In this document: one piece after another, positions 1-6,276 of the stretch
How the letters are laid out: each line of letters opens with the position of its first letter
How positions within the stretch are numbered: position 1 is the stretch's first letter
Source of the DNA: Anaerohalosphaeraceae bacterium
GTDB taxonomy: Bacteria > Planctomycetota > Phycisphaerae > Sedimentisphaerales > Anaerohalosphaeraceae
Direction of reading: 5' to 3'
Length of the DNA stretch: 12,457 bases
Assembly (NCBI GenBank): GCA_030671565.1
Contig: DAOVIC010000035.1
Location: 1-12,457 of the forward strand
Program-made: the position numbers and the translations under genes
The notes under the pieces: generated by a model
The model's input: only the letters and a program-made list of their open reading frames with translations
The model's database searches: none
Told to the model about the DNA's origin: nothing

Positions 1-256
1 GCATCGACAAAAAGTTGCCCACATAAAAAACAAAATAAAGCACTATCGCCGACAATGCGCCGGCGAACACATGCCGCCACTTGAAAAAATAAACCTCGCC
101 AAGACGCGCCCGATCGATCGCCAATGCGCACACACCAAGCACACCTGTAGAAAACATCATCACAGGCCAGAAAAAATTATCATCGATGCCCCAGGGCGAA
201 AACATAAAAAACCAAAACCCGCCCGCCAGCGAACACAAAAAAACGATAGCTTTCAT
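1..256 (-). CDS. Membrane protein, N-terminal part (CPBP-protease-like), cut by window edge
   Basis: The frame is open from an ATG at 254-256 to the left edge, giving 85 codons without a stop. GGAG lies 11 bases before the ATG. The peptide begins MKAIVFLCSLAGGFWFFMF and has three hydrophobic stretches (about residues 2-20, 28-46 and 66-84), with a basic loop around RARLGEVYFFKWRH between the second and third. The pattern of a short helix pair, then KWRHVFAGALSAIVLYFVFY, then GNFLS resembles the N-terminus of CPBP (CAAX protease/bacteriocin-processing) intramembrane proteases. The catalytic EE..xR and H motifs of that family would lie outside the window, so the family call is from memory of the N-terminal pattern and is tentative. 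A promoter with a perfect TTGACA lies upstream. Confidence 0.6.
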   Translation of the reverse strand, partial: MKAIVFLCSLAGGFWFFMFSPWGIDDNFFWPVMMFSTGVLGVCALAIDRARLGEVYFFKWRHVFAGALSAIVLYFVFYVGNFLSM

Positions 257-304
257 TTATCAAGCTGCTCCGGTAAATAAAAAAACACGCAACACGATCC
301 TCAC

Positions 305-333
305 AGCCTAACCGCCTTAAGCCCTGCTGTCAA
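305..333 (-). promoter_or_regulatory. Sigma70-type promoter for the left-edge membrane protein
   Basis: On the minus strand TTGACA (328-333) is followed after 17 bases by TAGGCT (305-310). The -35 is a perfect consensus and the -10 is weak (3/6). Initiation would fall near 298, giving a leader of about 40 bases before the ATG at 256. Confidence 0.5.
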
Positions 334-387
334 GCCGACTTAGCAAACTCAAAAACGGTAAATAGGCAAAGGAATAAAACCCTATAA

Positions 388-406
388 TTCTCTTGTAATT
401 AGAGAA
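388..406. promoter_or_regulatory. Inverted repeat over the -35 box, possible operator
   Basis: TTCTCT (388-393) and AGAGAA (401-406) form a perfect 6-base inverted repeat around a 7-base centre that contains most of the -35 element of the promoter at 393-421. A repressor bound here would block that promoter. Short inverted repeats in AT-rich DNA also arise by chance. Confidence 0.3.
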
Positions 407-421
407 GAATTGCGATATAAT
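393..421 (+). promoter_or_regulatory. Sigma70-type promoter for the secreted coiled-coil gene
   Basis: TTGTAA (393-398) and TATAAT (416-421) are separated by 17 bases. The -10 is a perfect consensus. Initiation near 428 would give a leader of about 30 U-rich bases that ends in the ribosome site GAGGAG (447-452), five bases before the ATG at 458. Confidence 0.7.
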
Positions 422-457
422 GTATGCGTTCTGTTTTCTATTTTTTGAGGAGCAAAA

Positions 458-1825
458 ATGAAAAAGCATCTTTTTTTTACAGCATTTCTCGTAATAACTC
501 TTTTTAACGTATCACTGATCGCAAAGACCAAACCCGCCCCTTTCGTAGAGATCATCTCGACCGATCCACCATGCCCAGCCGTCCTCGAACCAGGCCAAAG
601 ACTTTATGTAAAAGTGAGATACAACGCAGGAGATACAGAATCCTTCCGTATATGGATAAGGCCCAGTGGGTCGGCTCCCGGCTGCAAGTCGCATCCCTGC
701 AGATCAATAACAAAGAAAACCGGCGAATACGAAGGATGGTTCTATTTCGATGACAAAGCCATCGCTGTCAACAAAATCGTTGTTAAGATCAAGGACGACA
801 AATCCGAAGGATACATGCTCGAGAGCACATACCCTCTTAAAGTCGAATGGAAAGCGCCGCGGGAAAAAACTGTAAAACAAAAAGTAAAACCAAAACCGAT
901 GGACCCCTTTGCTGTCATGCAGGAAGAGATCGAGAAAAAACATGCGAAAAAATACGAAGGCATCTGGACACACACGGTTACAAAGCCCGATGGCAGCAAA
1001 AATGCTGCAATTATAAAAGCTGTGCGAAACAAAAATGACAGCATGAACTTCTCTTTCCTCGGTAATCCATTTATTTCCGCACCGATCTTCAGAAAACATT
1101 CCATTGACCGGTATCGCGCGTCAATACAATTCAAGCTGGACAATTCAGAAAAAGCACTTATTTATTCGCTCGCCAGAAAGAACGATTCCCTCACCGGGGA
1201 CCTCCACGTATCCTGGAAGGATAAGCCCGAGAAAGTCACTCTCCGTAAACTAAACCTCACGCAGGCAATATCAGCACTTGAGGAACAATACATAAAGAAT
1301 GCAAGGTTGGAGCGAATCAGGAAATCCGATTTAAGAAATATTGAAAAACTGAAAAAACAGGTTACCGAACTGGAAGCGGATCTGAAAAAATCTAATTCAG
1401 AGACAGCAAAAGTTAAAAGATCTTTTGCCCGGGCCCAAACGTTTAACAAAAAACAGCGACAGGAATGTCAAAAAATGATAAAGAAACATCAGGAACTTCT
1501 CGCGCATATGAAAGAAGAGAATAAACTCCTCGCCGAACGGCTTGGCAAGTCTGAGAAAAAGGCCGAATCTTATGATAATAAAAATGTACAACTCATGGTC
1601 AAGCTGGAGGAAGCAGAAAAACAAATTGCCGAAATATCTGCTCTCAAAATAAATATTCAAAAACTGAAAAAGCAAAATCGCGCATTACAGCAGCAGAAAA
1701 AAAAGATCCATAAAGAACTCCAGGAGTCTACAAGGAAGCGGGATCAGGGTAACAACGAAGATGGCCCTCAAACAACGCAAGAAGACTCAGATACCGAGGC
1801 ATCACAGGGTTACTGGTCCGGTTAA
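458..1825 (+). CDS. Secreted protein of unknown function with long C-terminal coiled coil
   Basis: I do not recognise this 455-residue protein as a named family. The start is well supported: GAGGAG lies five bases before the ATG. Residues 1-22 look like a Sec signal peptide (KK, hydrophobic core, cleavage after Ala22). Residues about 28-130 look like a compact beta domain with Cys39, Cys76 and Cys81 and a Pro/Gly-rich loop, possibly Ig-like. A Lys/Pro-rich linker (about 135-150) leads to a second beta-rich domain (about 165-268, starting YEGIWTHTV). From about 270 to 435 the sequence is an almost unbroken, Lys/Glu-rich coiled coil with one cysteine (Cys337). The tail is acidic and Gln-rich. 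The likely location is periplasmic or cell-surface, with a structural or scaffolding role possible but unproven. It is lysine- and A-rich compared with its neighbours. Its stop overlaps the stop of the convergent menA-like gene within TTAA (1822-1825). Confidence 0.85.
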   Translation: MKKHLFFTAFLVITLFNVSLIAKTKPAPFVEIISTDPPCPAVLEPGQRLYVKVRYNAGDTESFRIWIRPSGSAPGCKSHPCRSITKKTGEYEGWFYFDDKAIAVNKIVVKIKDDKSEGYMLESTYPLKVEWKAPREKTVKQKVKPKPMDPFAVMQEEIEKKHAKKYEGIWTHTVTKPDGSKNAAIIKAVRNKNDSMNFSFLGNPFISAPIFRKHSIDRYRASIQFKLDNSEKALIYSLARKNDSLTGDLHVSWKDKPEKVTLRKLNLTQAISALEEQYIKNARLERIRKSDLRNIEKLKKQVTELEADLKKSNSETAKVKRSFARAQTFNKKQRQECQKMIKKHQELLAHMKEENKLLAERLGKSEKKAESYDNKNVQLMVKLEEAEKQIAEISALKINIQKLKKQNRALQQQKKKIHKELQESTRKRDQGNNEDGPQTTQEDSDTEASQGYWSG

Positions 1826-2739
1826 AATATAGTACCCAACACAACGGAAATCGCAAGCAGCACTCCGAACGCCAGATGAAGCTTCGCCGTCTCAACGTCC
1901 AGCGTCGCAATTCTTTCCGCACTGCCCTCAACATTACTCGCGATCGCCATGACATTTTTAATCGCGATCGGAACAGTAACAAAAGTCAAAAGCCCCCACC
2001 ACGTAAGCACTCCGCCCACCGCAAGCCCCGCCACGATAACATAACCGCCAAACACCAGGACATAATAAACATACTTGCCCCGTCCATATCCAAGCAGCCC
2101 AGCCAGCGTCTTAACCTTCGCCTCCAGGTCATGCCGAATATCACGCAGATTATTCGCATAAAGTATTGCCGCCACCAAACATCCAACAGGCAGCGACACA
2201 AGCAATACCTCCCATGCAAAGCTGCCCGTCAAAACCAAATAGCTCCCGATCACCATCAACGGCCCCATCAGAACAAAAACCTCAACATCCCCAAGCCCGA
2301 TATACTTAAACGCCACAGGTTTTGCCGTATAACAATACCCGCCCAAAAGCCCGATCGCACCGATCACAAGTATCGCCGGACCCCGCATTGCAATAAACAC
2401 AACTCCTATCGCAGCACCCAGGGCAAACATAATCAAACCGCCAAAATAAAGCGCCTTCGCACCGATCAATCCATCGACGATTACCCGACTCGAACCATAA
2501 GTGTAGTCCTTATCCACCTCGTACTTATGATCGTAATAATCGCTAACAGTATTAGTTCCCGCCTGAAACAAAAACGCACTCAATAGCACAAGCGGAAACA
2601 GCCACCATATCACCTCACCTTCAAACCCCAGCGCAAGAGCCCCTCCGACCAATACAGGTATCAAAGACGCCGTCAAAGAAAACAACCGCATACCCTGCAC
2701 CCACGCTTTAAACGATCCAACCTTTGTTTCTGCCGCCAT
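1822..2739 (-). CDS. menA: MenA-like UbiA-family prenyltransferase (1,4-dihydroxy-2-naphthoate polyprenyltransferase)
   Basis: UbiA-superfamily integral membrane enzyme, 305 residues, the usual MenA length, with about eight or nine hydrophobic helices. Both Asp-rich, Mg-diphosphate-binding motifs are present: N63-T-V-S-D67-Y-Y-D70 with D76, and N196-N-L-R199-D200-x3-D204 followed by K208 and T211. The NNLRD form of the second motif favours MenA over UbiA, so the expected reaction is transfer of a polyprenyl chain to 1,4-dihydroxy-2-naphthoate in menaquinone synthesis. Other UbiA members share this fold and no other men gene is in the window, so the substrate is inferred. The ATG at 2739 is preceded directly by AAGGCGGTGAT, a near-full anti-16S match. 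It has its own promoter in the 72-base gap after hemW, so it can be expressed apart from the psd-pssA-hemW group. Confidence 0.85.
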   Translation of the reverse strand: MAAETKVGSFKAWVQGMRLFSLTASLIPVLVGGALALGFEGEVIWWLFPLVLLSAFLFQAGTNTVSDYYDHKYEVDKDYTYGSSRVIVDGLIGAKALYFGGLIMFALGAAIGVVFIAMRGPAILVIGAIGLLGGYCYTAKPVAFKYIGLGDVEVFVLMGPLMVIGSYLVLTGSFAWEVLLVSLPVGCLVAAILYANNLRDIRHDLEAKVKTLAGLLGYGRGKYVYYVLVFGGYVIVAGLAVGGVLTWWGLLTFVTVPIAIKNVMAIASNVEGSAERIATLDVETAKLHLAFGVLLAISVVLGTIF

Positions 2740-2773
2740 ATCACCGCCTTAAATAAACAATTGAACGCAAAAC

Positions 2774-2801
2774 ATTATAGCGGCTCGCAAAAAACCGTCA
2801 A
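2774..2801 (-). promoter_or_regulatory. Sigma70-type promoter for the menA-like gene
   Basis: On the minus strand TTGACG (2796-2801) is followed after 16 bases by a perfect TATAAT (2774-2779). Initiation near 2767 gives a leader of about 28 bases that includes the strong ribosome site before 2739. It sits in the gap after the hemW stop, with no hairpin terminator visible there. Confidence 0.7.
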
Positions 2802-2811
2802 CAAGCTTCCA

Positions 2812-3954
2812 TTACACGGACGAAAAATCGCAAAGAATCCCATCAGCTATCGCAAGCGCCTTTCGCGAAAGACGTATTCGTCCCCCATCCTCGCCCGACA
2901 CCTCCATTAACCCTTCACTGGCATACCTCTTAACCGTCTCGCCAAAAAGCTCCATCGCATCATACCCCGTTCTCTCGGCAAACTCGGCCAAACAAATACC
3001 TTTTCTCCTCCGCAGGTTAAGCACCGCTCTCTCACACGCTGCCTCAACTCCTTCACGACGATGCACGTCAACCTTTGCACTTTCTCCCTTTTCCATCGAT
3101 TCGCAATACCTGCCAATATCCGCGGCATTACTGTAACGTTCCCCTCCAAAATAAGAAACCGCCCCCGGCCCGATACCAATATAAGCATCATTCGCCCAAT
3201 ACTTCAAATTGTGTTTACATTCAAAACCTTCGCGTGCAAAGTTCGAAATTTCATACTGCCCAAGCCCCGCCGCCTCGAGTTTATCGATGGCCATCTCGTA
3301 CATCGCCCGGTCAGTTTCCTCGCTTGCCTTAACAACTTCACCGCACACGCAGGCTCGCCCAAGCGCAGTCGCCGGCTCGATCGAAAGGCTATACGCCGAA
3401 ACATGCTCGCACCCGAGCCCGATCACACTTTCAAGCGAATGCTCAAAAGATTCGACCCTCGACTCCGGTATCGCAAAGATCAAGTCGATGCTGATATTAG
3501 AAAATCCTGCTTTGCGCCCAAGCTCAAATGTTCGCAATATATCATCCGATGTATGCTCTCTCCCCAAAAACGCCAACTCCTCATCGATAAACGATTGCCC
3601 CCCGATCGAAAGCCTCCCGACTCCGCGCCCTCTCAATCCGCATAAAAACTCCCCGTCAACCTGTCCGGGATTCACCTCGACGCTAAACTCTTTTACATCT
3701 GCACACCGCGTTGCTATCTCATCCAACAGCCCAAAAAGCTCCGCTCGCGGCAAACAACTCGGACTTCCGCCCCCAACATAAACAGTATCGACCCTTCCCC
3801 CCAATTCATACCGCCCCAACTCAGCCCGCATCGCAGATACTACGCTCCCCGTGTCAACACCGCCAACAGGTTCCGAATAAAAAGAACAGTACGCACACTT
3901 CCTCACACAAAACGGAACGTGCACATATAAACCTATGCCTCTGTTACTCGTCAT
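2812..3954 (-). CDS. hemW: HemW-like radical SAM protein (heme chaperone; coproporphyrinogen oxidase-like)
   Basis: Radical SAM protein of the HemN/HemW family, about 380 residues from the start chosen. The 4Fe-4S motif is C-x3-C-x2-C (C16, C20, C23) within LYVHVPFC and KCAYCSF. Phe after the last Cys, in place of the extra Cys of true HemN oxidases, points to HemW, which delivers heme rather than oxidising coproporphyrinogen. Other family blocks are GGGSPS (commonly GGGTPS), SIGGQSF with GREHT, SAYSLSIEP, YEISNFA, and HNLKYW followed by the GIGPGAVSY glycine motif. A winged-helix-like C-terminus ends the protein. The frame is open to an ATG at 4008, but that would overlap pssA by 65 bases. 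ATGs at 3954 and 3963 fit the family N-terminus best, and both lie inside the pssA 3' end. GACGAGG abuts the 3954 start. Last gene of the psd-pssA-hemW group. Confidence 0.88.
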   Translation of the reverse strand: MTSNRGIGLYVHVPFCVRKCAYCSFYSEPVGGVDTGSVVSAMRAELGRYELGGRVDTVYVGGGSPSCLPRAELFGLLDEIATRCADVKEFSVEVNPGQVDGEFLCGLRGRGVGRLSIGGQSFIDEELAFLGREHTSDDILRTFELGRKAGFSNISIDLIFAIPESRVESFEHSLESVIGLGCEHVSAYSLSIEPATALGRACVCGEVVKASEETDRAMYEMAIDKLEAAGLGQYEISNFAREGFECKHNLKYWANDAYIGIGPGAVSYFGGERYSNAADIGRYCESMEKGESAKVDVHRREGVEAACERAVLNLRRRKGICLAEFAERTGYDAMELFGETVKRYASEGLMEVSGEDGGRIRLSRKALAIADGILCDFSSV

Positions 3955-4894
3955 CCTCGTCATCCGGGCCAGTAACATTGAGAACAGGCGGTTCGTGTGT
4001 ATCGCCATCAGAACGCTTCATCTTGATCTTGTCGGAGACATGCTTCCATATCCCTAACACGACGAAAGTGCAGCCCGAAACCAGCAATGTTGCCTCGACG
4101 AACCACCACAAAAGCCCAAGAACTATCAACGCCCACACAAGGTATGTCATGGGCTTTCGCCCCTTCATATACTGGTTTACAATATGGGGAAATTGGATTC
4201 GGCTTATCATCAGGATTCCGCACCCTATCGCAACAAAAGGGAGCATCCAGATTATTGCCTCTCCGCCTCTGCTGATAAAAGCGTGTTTGTCAGCTGCCGG
4301 AACCACAATATCCTCGTAGAAAACAACCATACTTGCCACAACGCCCGCCGCTGCCGGTGTCGGTAACCCAATAAAACTCATATGCGCCGTCTCGTCCTCT
4401 TCGTTCTCAACATTAAAACGAGCAAGACGGATCGCTGCACATGCAAGATAAACTGCAGCAGCAAGCCAGATAAACCGCGTAAGAAATCCCGCAAAAGCAG
4501 GTGTTGGGTCTACCAGCAATGTCAGCTTGTGATCGAGAACACATAAAAGTAAAAACGCAGGCGCAACACCAAAACTGATAATATCGCAAAGACTGTCAAG
4601 CTGTCCGCCGAAACTTGACGTCAAATGGCTCATCCTCGCAACACGACCATCGAGCATATCGGCTATCATCGCAACAAATATCAGGTAGCCGGAAACCGCA
4701 AAATACGACAGATCCAAATTGTGAAATGAAAAGTGGTTTACACCGTCACGGGCAAAACATATAGCAGCAAAACCGAAAAGCCCGTTAAGGATCGTTATCA
4801 GTGAAGGCAGGATCGCGATATACCTGAGCCTTTGCTTTCGCACTCGCCGAAGAAGATCCCGTTTTCTCGTCCCGTTTAATTTCGTATTTGTCAT
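3944..4894 (-). CDS. pssA: CDP-diacylglycerol--serine O-phosphatidyltransferase
   Basis: CDP-alcohol phosphatidyltransferase that makes phosphatidylserine from CDP-diacylglycerol and L-serine in the membrane. The signature D79-x2-D82-G83-x2-A86-R87-x8-G96-x3-D100-x3-D104 is complete, with all four metal-binding aspartates. LPSLITILNGLFGF (about 29-42) and DIISFGVAP after the motif match type II (Gram-positive/archaeal-like) PssA. About eight hydrophobic helices follow a basic N-terminus. At 316 residues it is longer than many family members, with extra C-terminal helices and a polar, acidic tail ending PDDEDDE. The start overlaps the psd stop as ATGA (4891-4894), which implies translational coupling. 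The product is the substrate of Psd next door, so this pair makes phosphatidylethanolamine. Confidence 0.95.
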   Translation of the reverse strand: MTNTKLNGTRKRDLLRRVRKQRLRYIAILPSLITILNGLFGFAAICFARDGVNHFSFHNLDLSYFAVSGYLIFVAMIADMLDGRVARMSHLTSSFGGQLDSLCDIISFGVAPAFLLLCVLDHKLTLLVDPTPAFAGFLTRFIWLAAAVYLACAAIRLARFNVENEEDETAHMSFIGLPTPAAAGVVASMVVFYEDIVVPAADKHAFISRGGEAIIWMLPFVAIGCGILMISRIQFPHIVNQYMKGRKPMTYLVWALIVLGLLWWFVEATLLVSGCTFVVLGIWKHVSDKIKMKRSDGDTHEPPVLNVTGPDDEDDE

Positions 4895-5580
4895 AATTCG
4901 TACCTAACAACCTCCGTAAGTCCAGCCTTAACCTTATCTCCAACATTGACAAGGCATTTTAACTCCTCGCGGTCAGGCATATAAAGTTCTGTCCGTGACC
5001 CGAATTTTATCATCCCGAATCGATCGCCCGCCGCAAACTCATCGCCATCAACTGCAGCACAAACAATACGACGCGCTATCGCACCGCTTATCTGCCGCAC
5101 GATCAACTTATCGAAAGGTTCGTCAAGGCGAACCATCGTAACAGAATTACTCTCATTGACCTGAGCGCTCTCCGGATCAAGCGCATTCTTAAACGCTCCC
5201 TCCTTGTACTCGATCCCCTCGACCCGAACCCCGCACGGCACGCGGTTGACGTGAACGTTAAATACGTTAAGAAATATACCCACACGAAACGCCTTGCCCC
5301 CTTCGAACCGGTCATCCTCGATCACACCGACATCGCTTACAAGTCCGTCCGCCGGAGAAACCAGCGTAAGCTTATCGCATACTATTTTGCGTTCTGGATC
5401 CCGAAAAAACGCCAGAACCCAACCCAGCATGACCAATAGTACCGCCTCGATAATTATCAATATCCACCAGGCCGATCCCGTACTGACACAGACAAACCCC
5501 GCTGCCACCATCAAAAGCAGCACCAAATGCGGAAAAACAACGACCTGCGGCATCCCATATTTTGTAAGAGGTATTTTCAT
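4891..5580 (-). CDS. psd: Phosphatidylserine decarboxylase proenzyme, short (PSD-A) type
   Basis: 229 residues, the length of the short, archaeal/Bacteroidetes-type enzyme. It decarboxylates phosphatidylserine to phosphatidylethanolamine using a pyruvoyl group made by self-cleavage. Two hydrophobic segments (about 13-34 and 38-58) anchor it. Key blocks are S75-P-A-D78-G79 and FNVH110VNR. The self-cleavage site is F193-G194-S195 in FGSRTELYMP, where Ser195 would become the pyruvoyl residue. Asp78, His110 and Ser195 match the family triad, so the enzyme looks active. The start at 5580 has only a weak ribosome site (GTGATC just before the ATG). It is the first gene of the psd-pssA-hemW group and is divergent from the PTPS-family gene. 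Confidence 0.95.
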   Translation of the reverse strand: MKIPLTKYGMPQVVVFPHLVLLLMVAAGFVCVSTGSAWWILIIIEAVLLVMLGWVLAFFRDPERKIVCDKLTLVSPADGLVSDVGVIEDDRFEGGKAFRVGIFLNVFNVHVNRVPCGVRVEGIEYKEGAFKNALDPESAQVNESNSVTMVRLDEPFDKLIVRQISGAIARRIVCAAVDGDEFAAGDRFGMIKFGSRTELYMPDREELKCLVNVGDKVKAGLTEVVRYEL

Positions 5581-5588
5581 AGATCACA

Positions 5589-5617
5589 ATCTTACACCAT
5601 CTCACCCCGCCAATCAA
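5589..5617 (-). promoter_or_regulatory. Possible promoter for psd-pssA-hemW
   Basis: On the minus strand TTGATT (5612-5617) and TAAGAT (5589-5594) are 17 bases apart, a fair -35 and a weak -10. Initiation would fall near 5582, leaving almost no leader before the ATG at 5580. A perfect TATAAT on the same strand at 5681-5686 is an alternative -10, but it lacks a good -35. Confidence 0.35.
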
Positions 5618-5653
5618 GAACAACAACTCCCAACTTTAAACACCCTTTCTTTC

Positions 5654-5682
5654 TTGATATTATTCAACCTTTCGGTGATAAT
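5654..5682 (+). promoter_or_regulatory. Sigma70-type promoter for the PTPS-family gene
   Basis: TTGATA (5654-5659, 5/6) and GATAAT (5677-5682, 5/6) are separated by 17 bases. Initiation near 5689 gives a leader of about 40 bases. The -10 abuts a perfect minus-strand TATAAT (5681-5686), so divergent polymerases could compete here. Confidence 0.6.
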
Positions 5683-5729
5683 TATAGGACGTCACGCAGA
5701 AAGCTTACGGACCTTTACCGGGCAAAAAA

Positions 5730-6095
5730 ATGTACACAGTTACTGTAGAATCCAAATTCAATGCTTCTCACCAGCTGACAATGCCTAACGGCCAAAAAGA
5801 GCCCCTCCACGCTCATCAATGGCAATTGAACGTCGCTCTAAGCTCAGAAAAACTCGACCAGATGGGTGTTGTTATCGACTTCCACGAGCTAAAAGCCGCC
5901 ATCGATACTGTAACAGCCCCTCTAGAAGGAAAAAAACTGGAGGAGTTGCCCGATTTTCAAGAAGCAAACGCCTCCGCAGAGGCACTGGCAAAATACATAT
6001 ATGACCAGCTGAAAAAACTCATCAAAGCCGATGCCACTCTCGATTTTGTCGAACTAATGGAAGAGAAAGGCTGCTGGGCAAAATTTCGACCATAG
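5730..6095 (+). CDS. Divergent 6-pyruvoyltetrahydropterin synthase / QueD family protein
   Basis: 121 residues, the size of QueD/PTPS (T-fold) enzymes, which act on dihydroneopterin triphosphate in queuosine, tetrahydropterin or, for PTPS-III, folate synthesis. The three zinc histidines are present: H14 in FNASHQL, and H27 and H29 in PLHAHQW (usually HGH). GVVIDFHELK (46-55) and the ASAEALAKYIYDQL helix with its Glu also match. However, the catalytic Cys a few residues before HGH in QueD is missing. The region reads Q22-K-E24-P-L-H27, with Glu24 placed as in the E-x-L-H-G-H motif of PTPS-III. The catalytic LDH motif that usually follows is replaced by LEGKKLEEL. The family is therefore clear but the activity is not, and automatic naming as 6-carboxytetrahydropterin synthase may be wrong. 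No strong ribosome site precedes the ATG. No other pterin, queuosine or folate gene is in the window. Confidence 0.85.
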   Translation: MYTVTVESKFNASHQLTMPNGQKEPLHAHQWQLNVALSSEKLDQMGVVIDFHELKAAIDTVTAPLEGKKLEELPDFQEANASAEALAKYIYDQLKKLIKADATLDFVELMEEKGCWAKFRP

Positions 6096-6120
6096 TTTGT
6101 ATTATAGATAAACACGAAAA

Positions 6121-6149
6121 TTGACGATATGGTAAGGGCGATATATACT
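6121..6149 (+). promoter_or_regulatory. Sigma70-type promoter for mcsA-mcsB
   Basis: TTGACG (6121-6126, 5/6) and TATACT (6144-6149, 5/6) are separated by 17 bases. Initiation near 6156 gives a leader of about 120 bases before mcsA. No CtsR-type tandem GGTCAAA box and no CIRCE element is visible, so the pair is probably not controlled by CtsR or HrcA. Confidence 0.65.
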
Positions 6150-6150
6150 G

Positions 6151-6244
6151 ATCGCGATTGAGATTTCCCGGTTTTTTCCGGTCAAATAACACTGCGATTA
6201 TGGATTACGGCTTTACTCGCGAGAATTTACTACCCTTAAGGGTA
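6151..6244. promoter_or_regulatory. mcsA leader with three perfect palindromes and a short hairpin
   Basis: The leader holds ATCGCGAT (6151-6158, at the predicted start of transcription), CTCGCGAG (6216-6223) and TACCCTTAAGGGTA (6231-6244), all perfect palindromes. It also holds CCGG-T6-CCGG (6168-6181), which can fold as a 4-base-pair hairpin. The 14-base palindrome is the most striking and lies 17 bases before the ribosome site AAGGAA (6261-6266). These could be operators or RNA folds. No known regulator site is recognised. Confidence 0.4.
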
Positions 6245-6276
6245 TGGGATTTATTTTTCTAAGGAACGAATAAAAT

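Noticed and set aside
71..280. 69-codon plus-strand frame at the left edge
   Set aside because: It is opposite the membrane-protein frame, has a charged random-looking composition, and lacks a ribosome site. The minus frame has helices, a ribosome site and a promoter.
704..1143. Open minus-strand frames of about 130 codons opposite the coiled-coil gene
   Set aside because: They are Phe/Ser-rich antisense shadows of the A-rich coding strand, with no ribosome site and no family resemblance. The plus-strand gene has a signal peptide, promoter and ribosome site.
1876..2586. 236-codon plus-strand open frame opposite the menA-like gene
   Set aside because: The composition is His/Asn/Arg-rich with no domain pattern. 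The minus strand encodes complete MenA motifs over the same bases.
3061..3781. Plus-strand open frames of 190-194 codons opposite hemW
   Set aside because: They are shadows of hemW, low in hydrophobic structure and without motifs or ribosome sites.
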